Below, piece after piece: positions 33,478 to 43,009 of a stretch of DNA of 64,000 bases. The translations under genes were made by a program, and so were the position numbers. The DNA lies in assembly GCF_963678635.1 (NCBI RefSeq), contig NC_087068.1, forward strand, positions 5,541,079 through 5,605,078, written 5' to 3'. Within the stretch, counting starts at the first letter, position 1. Each line of letters starts with the position of its first letter. The notes beneath the pieces were generated by a model. That model searched no databases. It saw nothing but the letters and a program-made list of their open reading frames with translations, and was not told where the DNA came from. The DNA is from Symsagittifera roscoffensis. Taxonomy: Eukaryota > Xenacoelomorpha > Acoela > Convolutidae.

Positions 33478-33814
33478 CTTTTTTTATATATCACAACAGC
33501 AGTGACTTATTATTTTATAGTCATTTCATAGCACTTAGGATATAAAACAAGTGGTTTTATTTTTCTCTTTGGAGTGCCACTGTGGTTTGAAATTTTGTTT
33601 GGCGACCCTATGTGACTTTGGGATTAGGTTCTGGAGCATCAAGAAATTGTGTCTGGAGCGCCTATGTGGCTTTGGGACCTACACTCTGGAGCATCCCTCT
33701 GGAGCATTGTGTCTGGAGCGCCTATGTAGGTTTGGGACCTACACTCTGGAGCATCCCTGTGTAGGTACCCATTCCCCCCCCCCCTGTTGGAGAGCCGGCC
33801 AATTAGCCTACTAC
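33478..33814 (-). repeat. Polinton right terminal inverted repeat
   Basis: This is the reverse complement of the left repeat, about 125 bp longer because a module of about 60 bp (GGAGCGCCTATGTGGCTTTG with TCTGGAGCATC) is present three times between 33,600 and 33,760. It ends AATTAGCCTACTAC at 33,814. Confidence 0.9.
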
Positions 33815-34149
33815 TAATTGTTCATAGGAAAAAAAGTTTTTTGATTCAGTGTTAAGCATCTTTTAAAATTCATTGAGGGAAGTCTGTGAAAGTTCCACGC
33901 TGCGATAAAGCGATGTGACTATGCAAATGATTACGTCATAATTATCATATTTAACTTTGTTTTGTCGCTCTGGAATCCAAGGTCGTTGACGAACTGTCAT
34001 ACCGCTACTGAAGTTGGTCCTTATCTGTATTCTCACTGTTTATGATCTTATGAAAGATGTAAGTTGATTCTAAAGAATCGAATTGTCATAATTTTTATTG
34101 CCGTATCTTACTTATTTCTGTGACGCAAGATGAACTAAAGTCTTGATCT
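33815..34149. other. Spacer between Polinton and Gypsy fragment
   Basis: I see no gene. It starts immediately outside the right terminal repeat. No target-site duplicate of the left flank is evident. Confidence 0.4.
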
Positions 34150-34915
34150 CAGTTTTTAGCGTTTATGGTGGTTCGAGCGCCAGAACTGCATCTGTTTTCG
34201 ATCTCTTCGAGCGATAACCTTCGGAATCGAAATCGAAACTCAACCAAGATCAGTGGATAAGGGAAATTTCACACATCGATAATATGAGGTTAAATTCTTC
34301 GGCATTCAGGCGAACGAAAACTTTCTCGACTAAACGGTTTTGCTCACAAACTGAACCTCTGGAAACTAAAAGATTGTCATTTAAGAAACAAAAAATTCCT
34401 GGCAGTTTTTAAAGAGTTTTGTCCAATGCCTTTTGGAATTCTTTGGGCATGTCTGTAAGACCATAGAAACCGGTCTTGAAGCTATAAGTGCCCGTATGTT
34501 CACTACATACAAAATTAAAATAACAATGGCTTCTGACTTCTTCGCTCATTTGAGTTTGACTGATAGCTTATTTGAGATTCAACGATGTGAGCCATACGTC
34601 TCCTCTTTTCCGATGAAATAAAGTGGGCAGCACAGTCTAATAATTGCAAAAGGTTTGGCATCTGATATTGGTTTATAGGGATTTGGTATTTCATGGGATT
34701 CGCATCTTTTGCCAGCTTTACCGTGCCATCTTTTTCAACCGTAATGACGATCGGGAAAATAAAGTGCTCGCTCGTACACTTCTTTAGTTTCACGATGTGC
34801 CACTCTTTTATCAGTTCACGAATTTTTTCTTCTACTTTCTCCTGAATATGCACCAGAACACGACGCCCTTTATCTTGTATTGGATTAAGAGGCGACTTGA
34901 ACGTAGAGAAGACTT
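34150..34915 (-). pseudogene. Ty3/Gypsy reverse transcriptase fragment
   Basis: The minus strand reads KGRRVLVHIQEKVEEKIREL, HFIFPIVITVEKDGTVKLAK, then INQYQMPNLLQLL, the N-terminal part of a Ty3/Gypsy RT (palm start, 'SPIVvtvKKDG..KlalD', 'YPMPn..ell'). In other frames it continues with TGTYSFKTGFYGLTDMPKEF, the conserved 'F.GL..aP..FQ' region. The catalytic YxDD region is not recognisable. It is a short, frame-broken fragment with no flanking gag, integrase or LTR seen. Confidence 0.82.
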
Positions 34916-34924
34916 GGTGATTCT

Positions 34925-35060
34925 TTGGGTCGGCAGGGGTTCAAATCCCTGAAAGGGGGCGTCCACCCCTCCCCACCCATGAATCCGTCCTGGTCAACAA
35001 AATTTTCATTTTTTCAACCCCCCTGGAAAATTTTCTGCGCACTCCACTGCATATCAACAA
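34925..35060 (+). repeat. SINE-like fragment with B-box-like motif
   Basis: GGGGTTCAAATCCCTGAAAG resembles an RNA polymerase III B box (GGTTCAAATCC). Related wording occurs at about 8860-8930 (GGGGATTGAATTCCTGAG, GCGTCCGCCC), 3410-3440 and 45,275-45,330. Probably a dispersed tRNA-derived repeat; no complete tRNA fold is evident. Confidence 0.4.
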
Positions 35061-35221
35061 TTTGCATTGATCGACCGACGCTCAGTCAATTATGGCGTCC
35101 CAGTAACCTTCAAATATATTTTGACTACGCAAACAACTTGATTTCATCGAAGGTAGATAGCTGATAAAACGCTCTCTACATTGTGAATTTTGCAAACTTT
35201 CAATAAAAGCCAATCTGACGA

Positions 35222-35316
35222 ATGAGGACTCTCGAGTTGACTATTCTACAATTTTCCCTCTTGCTTGCTATCATCACTGGACAACAAAATTTTGCGGAAT
35301 GCAAATGTCAATTTAA
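35222..35316 (+). CDS. Possible first exon of a secreted Cys-containing peptide
   Basis: ATG at 35,222 opens 31 codons with a classic signal-peptide profile: MRTLELT, a hydrophobic core (ILQFSLLLAIITG), then QQNFAECKC. The frame meets TAA only by reading through a good donor (TTTAA|GTAAGT at 35,317), so splicing there is likely if this is real. I could not fix the next exon. A candidate acceptor TTTTTGTAAG|AGAGAATA lies near 35,420. A mature peptide with closely spaced Cys residues would be expected. The evidence is the signal sequence plus the donor only. Confidence 0.35.
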
Positions 35317-35319
35317 GTA

Positions 35320-37560
35320 AGTTTTCCTGTCGTGAATTTCAAAAGGGAAAAAAGAATGAGCCGATATTTTCTGCAAATTGTCTTTTTCGAAAAAACAACT
35401 TGTGCGTTTTTTTTGTAAGAGAGAATACGGGAACAACTCGGGTCAATCCAGCGCTGTAAACACGCAACAACAAAAACTGCGACAACAAACAACCAAGTAA
35501 TAACAATTTCAGCTCTTTTCAACTTTCCGCCCACATTTGAGTTTCAATTTTGAAAAAACTTACGTTGTTATGAGGTAATGAAAATTTGTACTGTGAAAAC
35601 TTTTCACTGGGAGATCAAGCATTCAGCCAACGAGGCAAAATGAAAAACTTGAAATATGGGGTGTTGGGATGGAAAAGATCCACTATGTCAAAGAGTAGCT
35701 CCAGTAACTTGCTTTCAGCCAATGTCAAAAGATTTGGTTCAGCTTTGAAATAACTGTTGTCAAAACGTTCCTTGAAAATGTTTTTAAGATATTAATTCAT
35801 ACATAATTTTGACCACTCCAGTAAAAAAGTTTTTACTGATGAAAGTTATAGCAAGAAATTCCGGTGAGAAAATTTGAAATCGTCATTCGAAAAATTGTTC
35901 TTTTTTTGTACTTGCTGTTTGAAAAATTAATTGCCTTGTTGTTCCGACCATTTGAAAAGTGGAGAGGAAATTTGTATTCGTGTTTGTTTTAGTTTTTTCT
36001 TTTTTATTGCTTTCTACACAACAAATAATCATCGGATAGGATTGACTGATATATCATTTTAAAAGCCCTTGCTGTCGTCTTTTTTTCGCGTGATTTGTAC
36101 GACATTAAAAATTTCCAAAAAACTTTCCCAGTGTTGAGAAAAACCGGCTGGGAATGTTTGATTTTTCCTTCAATTTAGGGTGAGCGAGCAAGCTTAGAAC
36201 AGTTTTTTTTTCGTAGCTTAAAGACTCACAGGGTAGGTTTGAAGCAGATCGGCTGATCTCGTTTCCTATCCTGTCAAAGTTAAGTGCAGTTATTCTGATT
36301 GGAAAACATGTTTGAAGATATACTCTGTAACTTTGATAAATTATTTCTTCTTCTTCTTACAGGTGCTTAATTTAAGCGGAAAAAATTTATTTTTTTTTCG
36401 GTTAAAATTAGTTTTGTTTGAGTTTTTAGCGCCATTTTGGAAACAAAAACGTCAAAAATTCAAACGACTGCAAGAATAATTTACAAAGAAAATTGTTGGG
36501 CTCTTTTTTACTTCCCCTCCACATTTCAAACTTTCCATTTTCTTAGTTGCCTTACATGTTATTTCAGCAGAATGCGTGATGTTACGATCTAGAGTTGAAG
36601 AAAAAATCTGTTCACACTAGCACACTAGTTAGTTTGTTCATCAAGCCAAATTTCAATGCATAGTAACACTGCTATAACCGTTTTTTTCCAAGCTGATTTT
36701 CAAATGTGGGGGAGCGGTTTGGGGGCAGTGGAAAAGAGCCCTTTTTTGTTTTTCTAGTCATTTTTCTGCATTTTACCAAGACTATGTCGATATGCCTAAG
36801 CTCTAGTTTTTCGTTTGATCCTTTTATCACATCAACAAGTAATTTGAAAATAGTTTTTGGTGTAATTTCTTAAAAATATGGCCGGAACATTCTGTGCTAC
36901 TTGCACAGCAACAGATTATCCTTGTTTCGTTTGTAATTTTACGAGTTTGTGCAACAGATAGCTTTACTAGTTATGGGGGAAAGATATCAGTCGGAACTTG
37001 AGTAGCTGTTGCAGGGTCCATGGGCGCCAGAGAACTCCCTCGGCTGTGTTGTCGCGCTAACACTTGATTGGGCGGCACCACAGAGTTATGGGCGTTGACT
37101 GATTCTACAGGACCCTCCCGGTTTCTTCAACTCAAATCCCCAATATTGTAAATTTAAATCATTCCATTTTTTTAGGTCGACTAAATTGATTTTCCGAGCT
37201 CTTCCAAATCCCTGTTGGCTTTTTTTTTTATTTTCCTACAACCTCGCACGAGCATCAGGCTTATCATGTAATGATTGCTTTTCCCAGTTCAACTATAGAG
37301 ACCAAACATGTTCCTCACAACCTAATTAGTCCTAATGTCATTTTATATAATAATCGGACAATATGAACAAAAGTTTTGCCTGTGGAAAATTGTGGCCATT
37401 TTCCTTCCCCGCCTGCAAAATTTAACAAGTCACTTTGTTGATCAAATTGTCCCATTGTTACGAAAGCTGACGTGCAGGTTAATCCCTACAATAATAAGGA
37501 CCGGAAAAAGTAAAAACAATAAAATAAATGCATGGTTTTCAGACTAGTCGGTGACATTTT
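35320..37560. other. Repeat-rich non-coding stretch
   Basis: No gene is assigned. At about 36,490-36,690 is a dispersed repeat also present at 45.43 and 47.28 kb. At 36,980-37,130 is a GC-richer island whose minus strand has an open frame of about 48 codons (ESVNAHNSVVPPNQVLARQH). Near 37,187 is TTGATTTTCCGAGCTCT, shared with 8.7 kb, and 37,270-37,335 is an inverted match of about 45,170-45,230. Confidence 0.45.
36490..36690 (+). repeat. Dispersed repeat, copy 1
   Basis: A pyrimidine-rich start (GGCTCTTTTTTACTTCCCCT) is followed by AATCTGTTCACA, TTTGTTCATCAAGCC and AAATTTCAATGCA. It matches 45,425-45,630 and 47,283-47,425 in the same orientation. Confidence 0.65.
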
Positions 37561-37582
37561 CCTCATAATTAAACTTTTTTTC

Positions 37583-37770
37583 AGACAATTTTTTCACGTT
37601 TTTTCGAACTACAAAATAGAGTCATTTCAACAAAATCTCGTTAATCTGACTAATTTAGCGAACAACTCAATGTATCATAATTTTTTGCAATAAATAGACG
37701 CTGAACGGAAACTAAATTTATTAACTACCGCTAACAAACAAACTTAAGCAAAAACTGAGACCTTTCCTTA
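37583..37770 (+). repeat. Direct repeat, possible BEL/Pao LTR remnant (copy 1)
   Basis: GCGAACAACTCAATG, TTTTTGCAATAAATAG, GCTGAACGGAAAC and GCTAACAAACAAAC align with 44,690-44,870 in the same orientation. The two copies flank the decayed BEL/Pao coding region, as LTRs would, but neither lies tight against it. Confidence 0.5.
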
Positions 37771-38339
37771 TTCAATTCAACTTTTAGAACTTTTTTTAAA
37801 GAGTTTTCTTAGCTTTAGAAAAAAAAAATCTGTAAAAACAAAGCCGAGAAATTTTATTTGAAACGACTAAGTTAAAAAACGTACGTGTGTGAGTTATACG
37901 TTCGAACAGTTGTAGTCGCCAGTTGAAGATATTATTGAGCCGGGCTGCGCTATGCTGTCCTTATAGTTTTTCAACTATTGAGTCGCGTTAACTGGTATTG
38001 GCATCACATTGAACTATTGTCCTCAATCATCCAAACGAGCTTTCAAGAGTGACTCTGGAGAAGAAAACCACTTCGCTCGCTTGTTAAGCGTTGGTACGTA
38101 CTATAATGATTCAGCGTTGAAGTTTCGAGATTGTTGGACACGGGCGGACGGTTAGCTAGAGACTGTTCTACTAGAAAGAACGAATTTATAAGACTTCATT
38201 TGTGAGTTTTCGTGTACCGAGATTGTCCTTGAAAACTCTTCTAGTGCTGCAAGCTAGCCTTTCCCACACATCCCCATGATGATGAGCACTTGCATTTACA
38301 GGCTAAGTCTTAATGAGCCGTCAGAACAAGAGCATGCGT

Positions 38340-39320
38340 TTTACTCCCACTGCACAGCAATTTGTATCAGTTGATGGAAAAGTCTCTTAGAAGAATGTCT
38401 AGTGTCGTCATACACGTGAATGTGAAGCCACAGCGCGCTCCTGAGCTTCGACGAACCGTTATGTGGAACGGACCGCAGCAGTCTACTCCACATTTCGCGA
38501 GTGGCGGTTGCGGTTAACCCAGGGTGGAAGTTTAGCAATCATAGGCGTGATTACCTTTGCTTTTCGTTTTTCGGTATAACTCACAACTATGTTCTTTTGA
38601 TCGGATGAACGGACGACAGTACAGAGCTCGCATACAACATACTCTAGTTGTTTAGCAGCATGCTAATATCCAACAGTTTGCTGATGACTCCATTGGTGAA
38701 TTAACCTTAGTACCATCATTACGAGTAGATTTCAGTTATCCAAATTGATGGGCGTTTAATGTTAAAATCAACAACGGTGAGACGGCGATCAGTTATCAAA
38801 CGAAAATTGCGATTTAACATAAATATGGCAACTTTTTGGATTTTCGGAAAAAAATTTTCACAAAAAAACTGGATCGGGGGTTTTGGAATTGTAAAGGAAA
38901 GTTCAGAACTTGTTCAATACGTTCATATAAATCATGGGACGATCCTTCGAGTCGAATGCTGGTAAGAGCTTCTAAGTCAGGTTTGAAAGGCCAGTATTAG
39001 TTTTCAAAAAGGATGGACGTTTCAATCAACTACTTTCTTTCTCTGCCTTAGCAGTTACTTCGCGGGTGCATGTTTCTGCTGGATTTTCGGAACCACTTTC
39101 AAATTTTTGTGGATTCAAGGGATTAGGAGGAATATCGACTAGCCTTAAAAACACGGCAACCTACTGTCAGAGTTTTTCCTTGCAAGAGTTTATGATTCTC
39201 AATTTCAAGTCTCAACCAGCTCATCAGTAAGGCTGATTGCAGTTGAACCTTGGTATATGAAAGATTTTTATTGGCGCAACTCTAGTTTTTCTCGAGAACA
39301 AAAGTAATCTCGCCTTCATT
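38340..39320 (-). pseudogene. BEL/Pao RNase H-integrase region, broken
   Basis: FVLEKTRVAPIKIFHIPRFN (39.3-39.2 kb) matches the Pao 'KtRVAP.k...IPRLEL' block. FESGSENPAETCTRE (39.1 kb) matches the 'NpAD..TRG' block of the RNase H end. Near 38.5 kb, frames with KLPPWVNRNRH and SGALWLHIHVYDD fit the integrase core entry (MapLP...; ...WLHIHV). The downstream integrase catalytic part is not recognisable below 38,340. Confidence 0.75.
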
Positions 39321-39399
39321 TGTAACGACGGATCGGCCTGCTCAGAAAAACTGCTGAGCAAAAGACGTCCTGAGAACTGTCGCTAGACATATTTAGTTT

Positions 39400-40720
39400 T
39401 ATATGAACAACAAGGTTCGCTTGCAGAAGAAACAGCGAGAAACTGTTAGGCGGCCAAGTATCGGTAAACTAGTATGCAAATCTTTAAAATTTTCATGAAG
39501 CCCGCCTGACGATAGCTCATCCCAATGCAGGCCAGAAAAACGCAATTTGTTCTTCAGTAAAAGCCGGGCACAAACAGTGTACAGTGCAACTAGACCGATT
39601 AGATAGAAAATCGACGAGACGTCACTTCAGACGGTTTGCTGCGTTATCGGTTCTACTGTATTTTTGTTCACACCACGATCAACGTTTGAGGCATATTTTT
39701 TCTTATCCTATCTTAAACCTAGTACTGTTTTGCAGTTTCAATCTTTAAGCTAATTGTTTTTTCAGTGTTAATCAGGTTGTTCGCTCATTTTATGACAAAT
39801 TTGGTTTAAAATCTAGTAGACTCAACAAACGTACATACCAATTGTTCAGTTTTAGTGCTTCATTCGGATCGGCGATAGAACCTAAGAATCCACCCATATG
39901 ATTGTTATCTAGGTCGGCATAAGAATCAGCTGGAATTTTGTCCTTATTACCTCTCGCACTTTTTTGGAGCGTAAACTTTGCACATGTGGGTACTCAGGAG
40001 CGCTGAAAAACCATTTCCTTTTTGAAATACCGCATCTTCGCCACGAAAAAAAACAACGACCGCTGGTAAATACTTTGTTTCAATGTGGCCGATATTGCAA
40101 AATAATTTTGTCTGAACCAGATGAGCACTCTCAGCGAGTTCTGAATAAAATTGGGCCGTACCGAAAGTGACTGGTTCATGGATGCACCATGAAATTCCGA
40201 GCTTTCAAAAGACTCAGTTTTTCAGGTTTATTCGAAACTATCACTGAATCGTGGAAAAAACACCCCTCGCGGTGAGCGCGCTTCTTCAACTCATTGCATT
40301 TAATAGGAACGACTTATTCTACTTCGAAATCATCCTAAATAGTGTTACCGTTGAAACTTTACAAACCAGGATCTTTTTTGCACCGCTTTTAAATATTTTT
40401 GAACTGGGTTTATGCGGAATAGTAGTTGGTAGGCAGCTTGCTATCCTCGTCAACCCAAAACATACAATAGAAAAATGAAAACCGGCATGCCAAATAGTCA
40501 ATTCAACCGTTTTTATATTTTTTTTTGTCTGAAGCGGAACGCGGATTCGGATTATTATGCACCAGAAGACTAAAATTTAAACCATTTTTTGATCTTTTTG
40601 CAACACCACTGAGAAGCCAACTTATAGGCAAGGGTAAAGCAAACGGAGGGTTGCGGCTTTTATTACCGAGAATTGCTAATGTTTGGATGGCGTGATAACA
40701 ATTTGATCTAAAATCAATTC
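39400..40720 (-). pseudogene. BEL/Pao reverse transcriptase, YMDD replaced
   Basis: Upstream is a linker NCYHAIQTLAIL with NPPFALPLPISWLLSG (40.6-40.7 kb), the Pao 'PFAVrLPIGWvLSG' block. The RT follows: LIWFRQNYFAISA (40.1 kb), PTCAKFTLQKSARGNKDKIP, then NNHMGGFLGSIADPNEALK where the catalytic YMDD should be. Next are PITQQTV and IGLVALYTVCARLLL, with LHWDELSSGG and LPILGRLTVSRCFF, the connection toward RNase H. It is disabled by the loss of the DD pair and by frameshifts. Confidence 0.85.
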
Positions 40721-40739
40721 CACGTCAGAATATTGGTTC

Positions 40740-41710
40740 ATCAGGTGAGGCTTTGGATCAAAATGGAGATAAAATTTTTCAAATTTGTTGAAATTGATAG
40801 TGTCAGACCTTAGATTTAAAGCATTCTTCGAAAAGGCCGGGCGGGAAAAATGTATGATTTTAATTCAGCAAAACAGAAACTGCTATATTTACTTGTTCCG
40901 TCACTAAAACTTGTTGTGAGTTTTTTCCATTGACAGTGAGATTCCAATGTGCACTGGTCAAGTTAAGTTTGAGCGGGAACTCTTGAAAGACTGCAAACTG
41001 AGTCACAAAGAACGACAGTGTTAGAGCTAATTTTGTTGTTGGACAGCTTCAACTCAACAATTTGAAGCAGATCAATAGCACGGAGAACGAAAATGGCACC
41101 AGCATCTTCAACTGTTTTTACATCAAGACTAGCAAAATGCGAAGGGTTTTTTCCCACTGCATGAAATTTTGTTGAATCATTTGCAGAATAAACTCTCTCG
41201 GATCCGTGAAAGGGAGCGTTTTGAGTGCTGCTGCAATCAGTATTACTGCACTGTCTCAACTTTGTGCATTTCTGAAAAAAAAGGTCCGATTGCATGCAAG
41301 AGAACTACACCTTCTGCTCGGCAGCAAAGTTTGGTCCTTGGATTCTCTTTGAAGATGCTACAGGATAGAATGGATTGTTTGACGTTGCTAACAACACAGG
41401 GTGGATTTAATTGAGAATGTTTTTTTTGGACATTTTTGAATCAGACGACAAAAATTTCGTTAATATTATAGACAATGGCTTGATTTTCCTGATTTCGATT
41501 ATTTGGAGCGTTAGCTCGCATGAGCTCTTGAGCCCCCTTCTTTACTGCCAACCAGTCATAGAACCGAAGCAAAATTGGTTGGTGAAGATGCCTTTCAAGG
41601 TTTGAAGAGCTCATAAATCCTTCATTAAAGGTGTCAGTGTACATGGTGTTTGTTTGTGCAAAGCAAAATCTTCCAAGCCTAGGAATGTGATAGTGACTTA
41701 AAACCACCAA
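40740..41710 (-). pseudogene. BEL/Pao gag end, zinc knuckle and aspartic protease region
   Basis: The gag end (SSNLERHLHQPILLRFYDWL) is followed by a cysteine-rich knuckle segment (KCTKLRQCSNTDCSSTQNAP, then FHGSERV), then EDAGAIFVLRAIDLLQIVEL and SNTVVLCDSVCSLSRV. The last block sits where the retropepsin D(T/S)G triad is expected and reads CDSVCS. Beyond it, LPLKLNLTSAHWNLTVNG matches the strand pairing that follows the active site. Stops and frameshifts are present. Confidence 0.82.
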
Positions 41711-41719
41711 AAACGTTTG

Positions 41720-43005
41720 AGATGGTAAGAGCGAAATTTAAATTGCTGTTGGTTTTATGCTGCTTCAAGGTTGTAAAACGTTTAAGTTTTTTAAGATGAG
41801 CCGTATCTACCAGTTTTGGCTGGATAACATTCCAATAAGATTATTCAAAGGAGCTCTCATATAATCACTGGAGTACGCATACTCAGCAATAGCAATTTTG
41901 GCTTTTCCAAACATCGTAGTTTTCAAATATGTCAAATTGACGTGATTATCTAAGTGGGCTGAGTCGACAACGCTTTCAAAAATATCGCATCATTCATTCC
42001 AATGTAAAGGGTCACCATTGTGCTGAGACAATTTTCATTCTGATAGTGGTTCCTCACGGTTCTTGGTAATATTCTCAGCGAGGTCTTTGATGGATAGATA
42101 CTTTGGCACGTTTTTTGGAATATGGGCGGAATTTTGATCATGGTAATTGTTGGCGTTAACCTTACAATAACTGTAACACCTATGTCGGGGTTTCGCAAAA
42201 ACGGTTGAAGAGCACTTCGGAGTTTTCATGCAGAGTGAATTGTTTAATTTGGTTTTTTTATGCAGAGTGAATTTCTTTGGTTGTTTTGTTCAGGGAGCTT
42301 TTAGTTTTCTGAATTCCGCAAAATTCTCTTCGGGCAAGTCTAAAGAACTTGAATTTTGTTTCAAGTCGGGAAGATTTGCATTTTCAGTTAAGGTACATTC
42401 ATTCGGCCAATTTAACTCGGTTTTTCTCACACAATTTATCCAATTTAGACCTTTTTCTAGTGTTTCAAGCAAAAAATTTCCTCATTTTGTCGTTTCACTT
42501 CTTCACGACCTAATTTTTCAATTGATAGCTTTGGAACTTTCGGCTAGGAGTCAGTGACACAGATAAGAACTTTGAACATTCGACATGATTTTTGAGCAAT
42601 GCGGTCGCAGGGCATCGAGATTTTTATTTTAAACATATGAAGAGTCTTTTTGGCGTCAAGGAATTGTCGGGCTTCAAAAGAGCCTCATCGTTTTATGTGG
42701 TAAGAGATCTAATGATTGTTCCAAAGCCGCTTTGTTGAAGTTTAGACAGGTTAACAATGTTTCTTTGTTTTTGGAAACGGTTTTTTCCAAGGAACATTTT
42801 AACTTTGCTGCTATGTTTTGATTGTAACAGTGCGGTATTCCCCATCAATTTTCTCAATTATGACCTCATGGTTTATGGCAAGCTCTTTTTCAAGCTTCCT
42901 TCTAGCTAGCATCAGAAACTTATTTTTATAGGCAAAATCGGAAGCCATTGCTGGCAGAGCCGAGGTGACCTTCGCGGCAAGCAAAAGCGGGTCGCTAGCC
43001 ATCAT
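41720..43005 (-). pseudogene. BEL/Pao gag, broken
   Basis: The start is MMASDPLLLAAKVTSALPAM, then a charged helical part (LARRKLEKELAINHEVIIEK), continuing in another frame with KLKCSLEKTVSKNKETLLTC and NKAALEQSLDLL. The diagnostic gag core follows near 42.0-41.8 kb: HNGDPLHWNE, DNHVNLTYLKTTMFGKAKIA and YSSDYMRAPLNNLIGML, the 'FdGDp..W..F...K..yLk..L.G.A' pattern. Then comes LVDTAHLKKLKRFTTLKQ. At least four frame changes are needed to follow it. Confidence 0.85.
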
Positions 43006-43009
43006 TGAA

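Larger units (their letters stand above)
12937..33814. mobile_element. Polinton/Maverick element, complete ends, decayed genes
   Basis: The element is bounded by matching inverted repeats (12,937-13,147 and 33,478-33,814) and is about 20.9 kb long, within the 15-25 kb typical of Polintons. Between the ends lie the diagnostic genes: protein-primed DNA polymerase B, retroviral-type integrase, adenain-like protease and two structural (capsid-type) proteins. The ends share GTAGTAGGCTAATT; Polintons commonly start with AGT. The large genes carry stops and frameshifts, so this copy is inactive. The interior also contains a duplicated capsid/protease block and a satellite array. I did not see the FtsK/HerA packaging ATPase normally expected, so it may be lost or too eroded. 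Confidence 0.9.
38340..43005 (-). mobile_element. BEL/Pao LTR retrotransposon, decayed gag-pol
   Basis: The minus strand carries, in order, BEL/Pao gag, zinc-knuckle/aspartic-protease, reverse transcriptase, RNase H-region and integrase signatures spread over 4.7 kb with many frameshifts and stops. The order and spacing match an intact BEL/Pao polyprotein, which is usually 1,500-1,900 residues. The element is old and inactive. Confidence 0.88.

Noticed and set aside
12931-33820. 6-bp target-site duplication flanking the Polinton
   Set aside because: The bases outside the two ends (…TGTTGT left, ACTAAT… or TAATTG right) do not match at any plausible border.
34935-34960. Possible tRNA gene from the GGTTCAAATCC motif
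   Set aside because: There is no A box at the right distance and no cloverleaf arms; more likely a SINE fragment.
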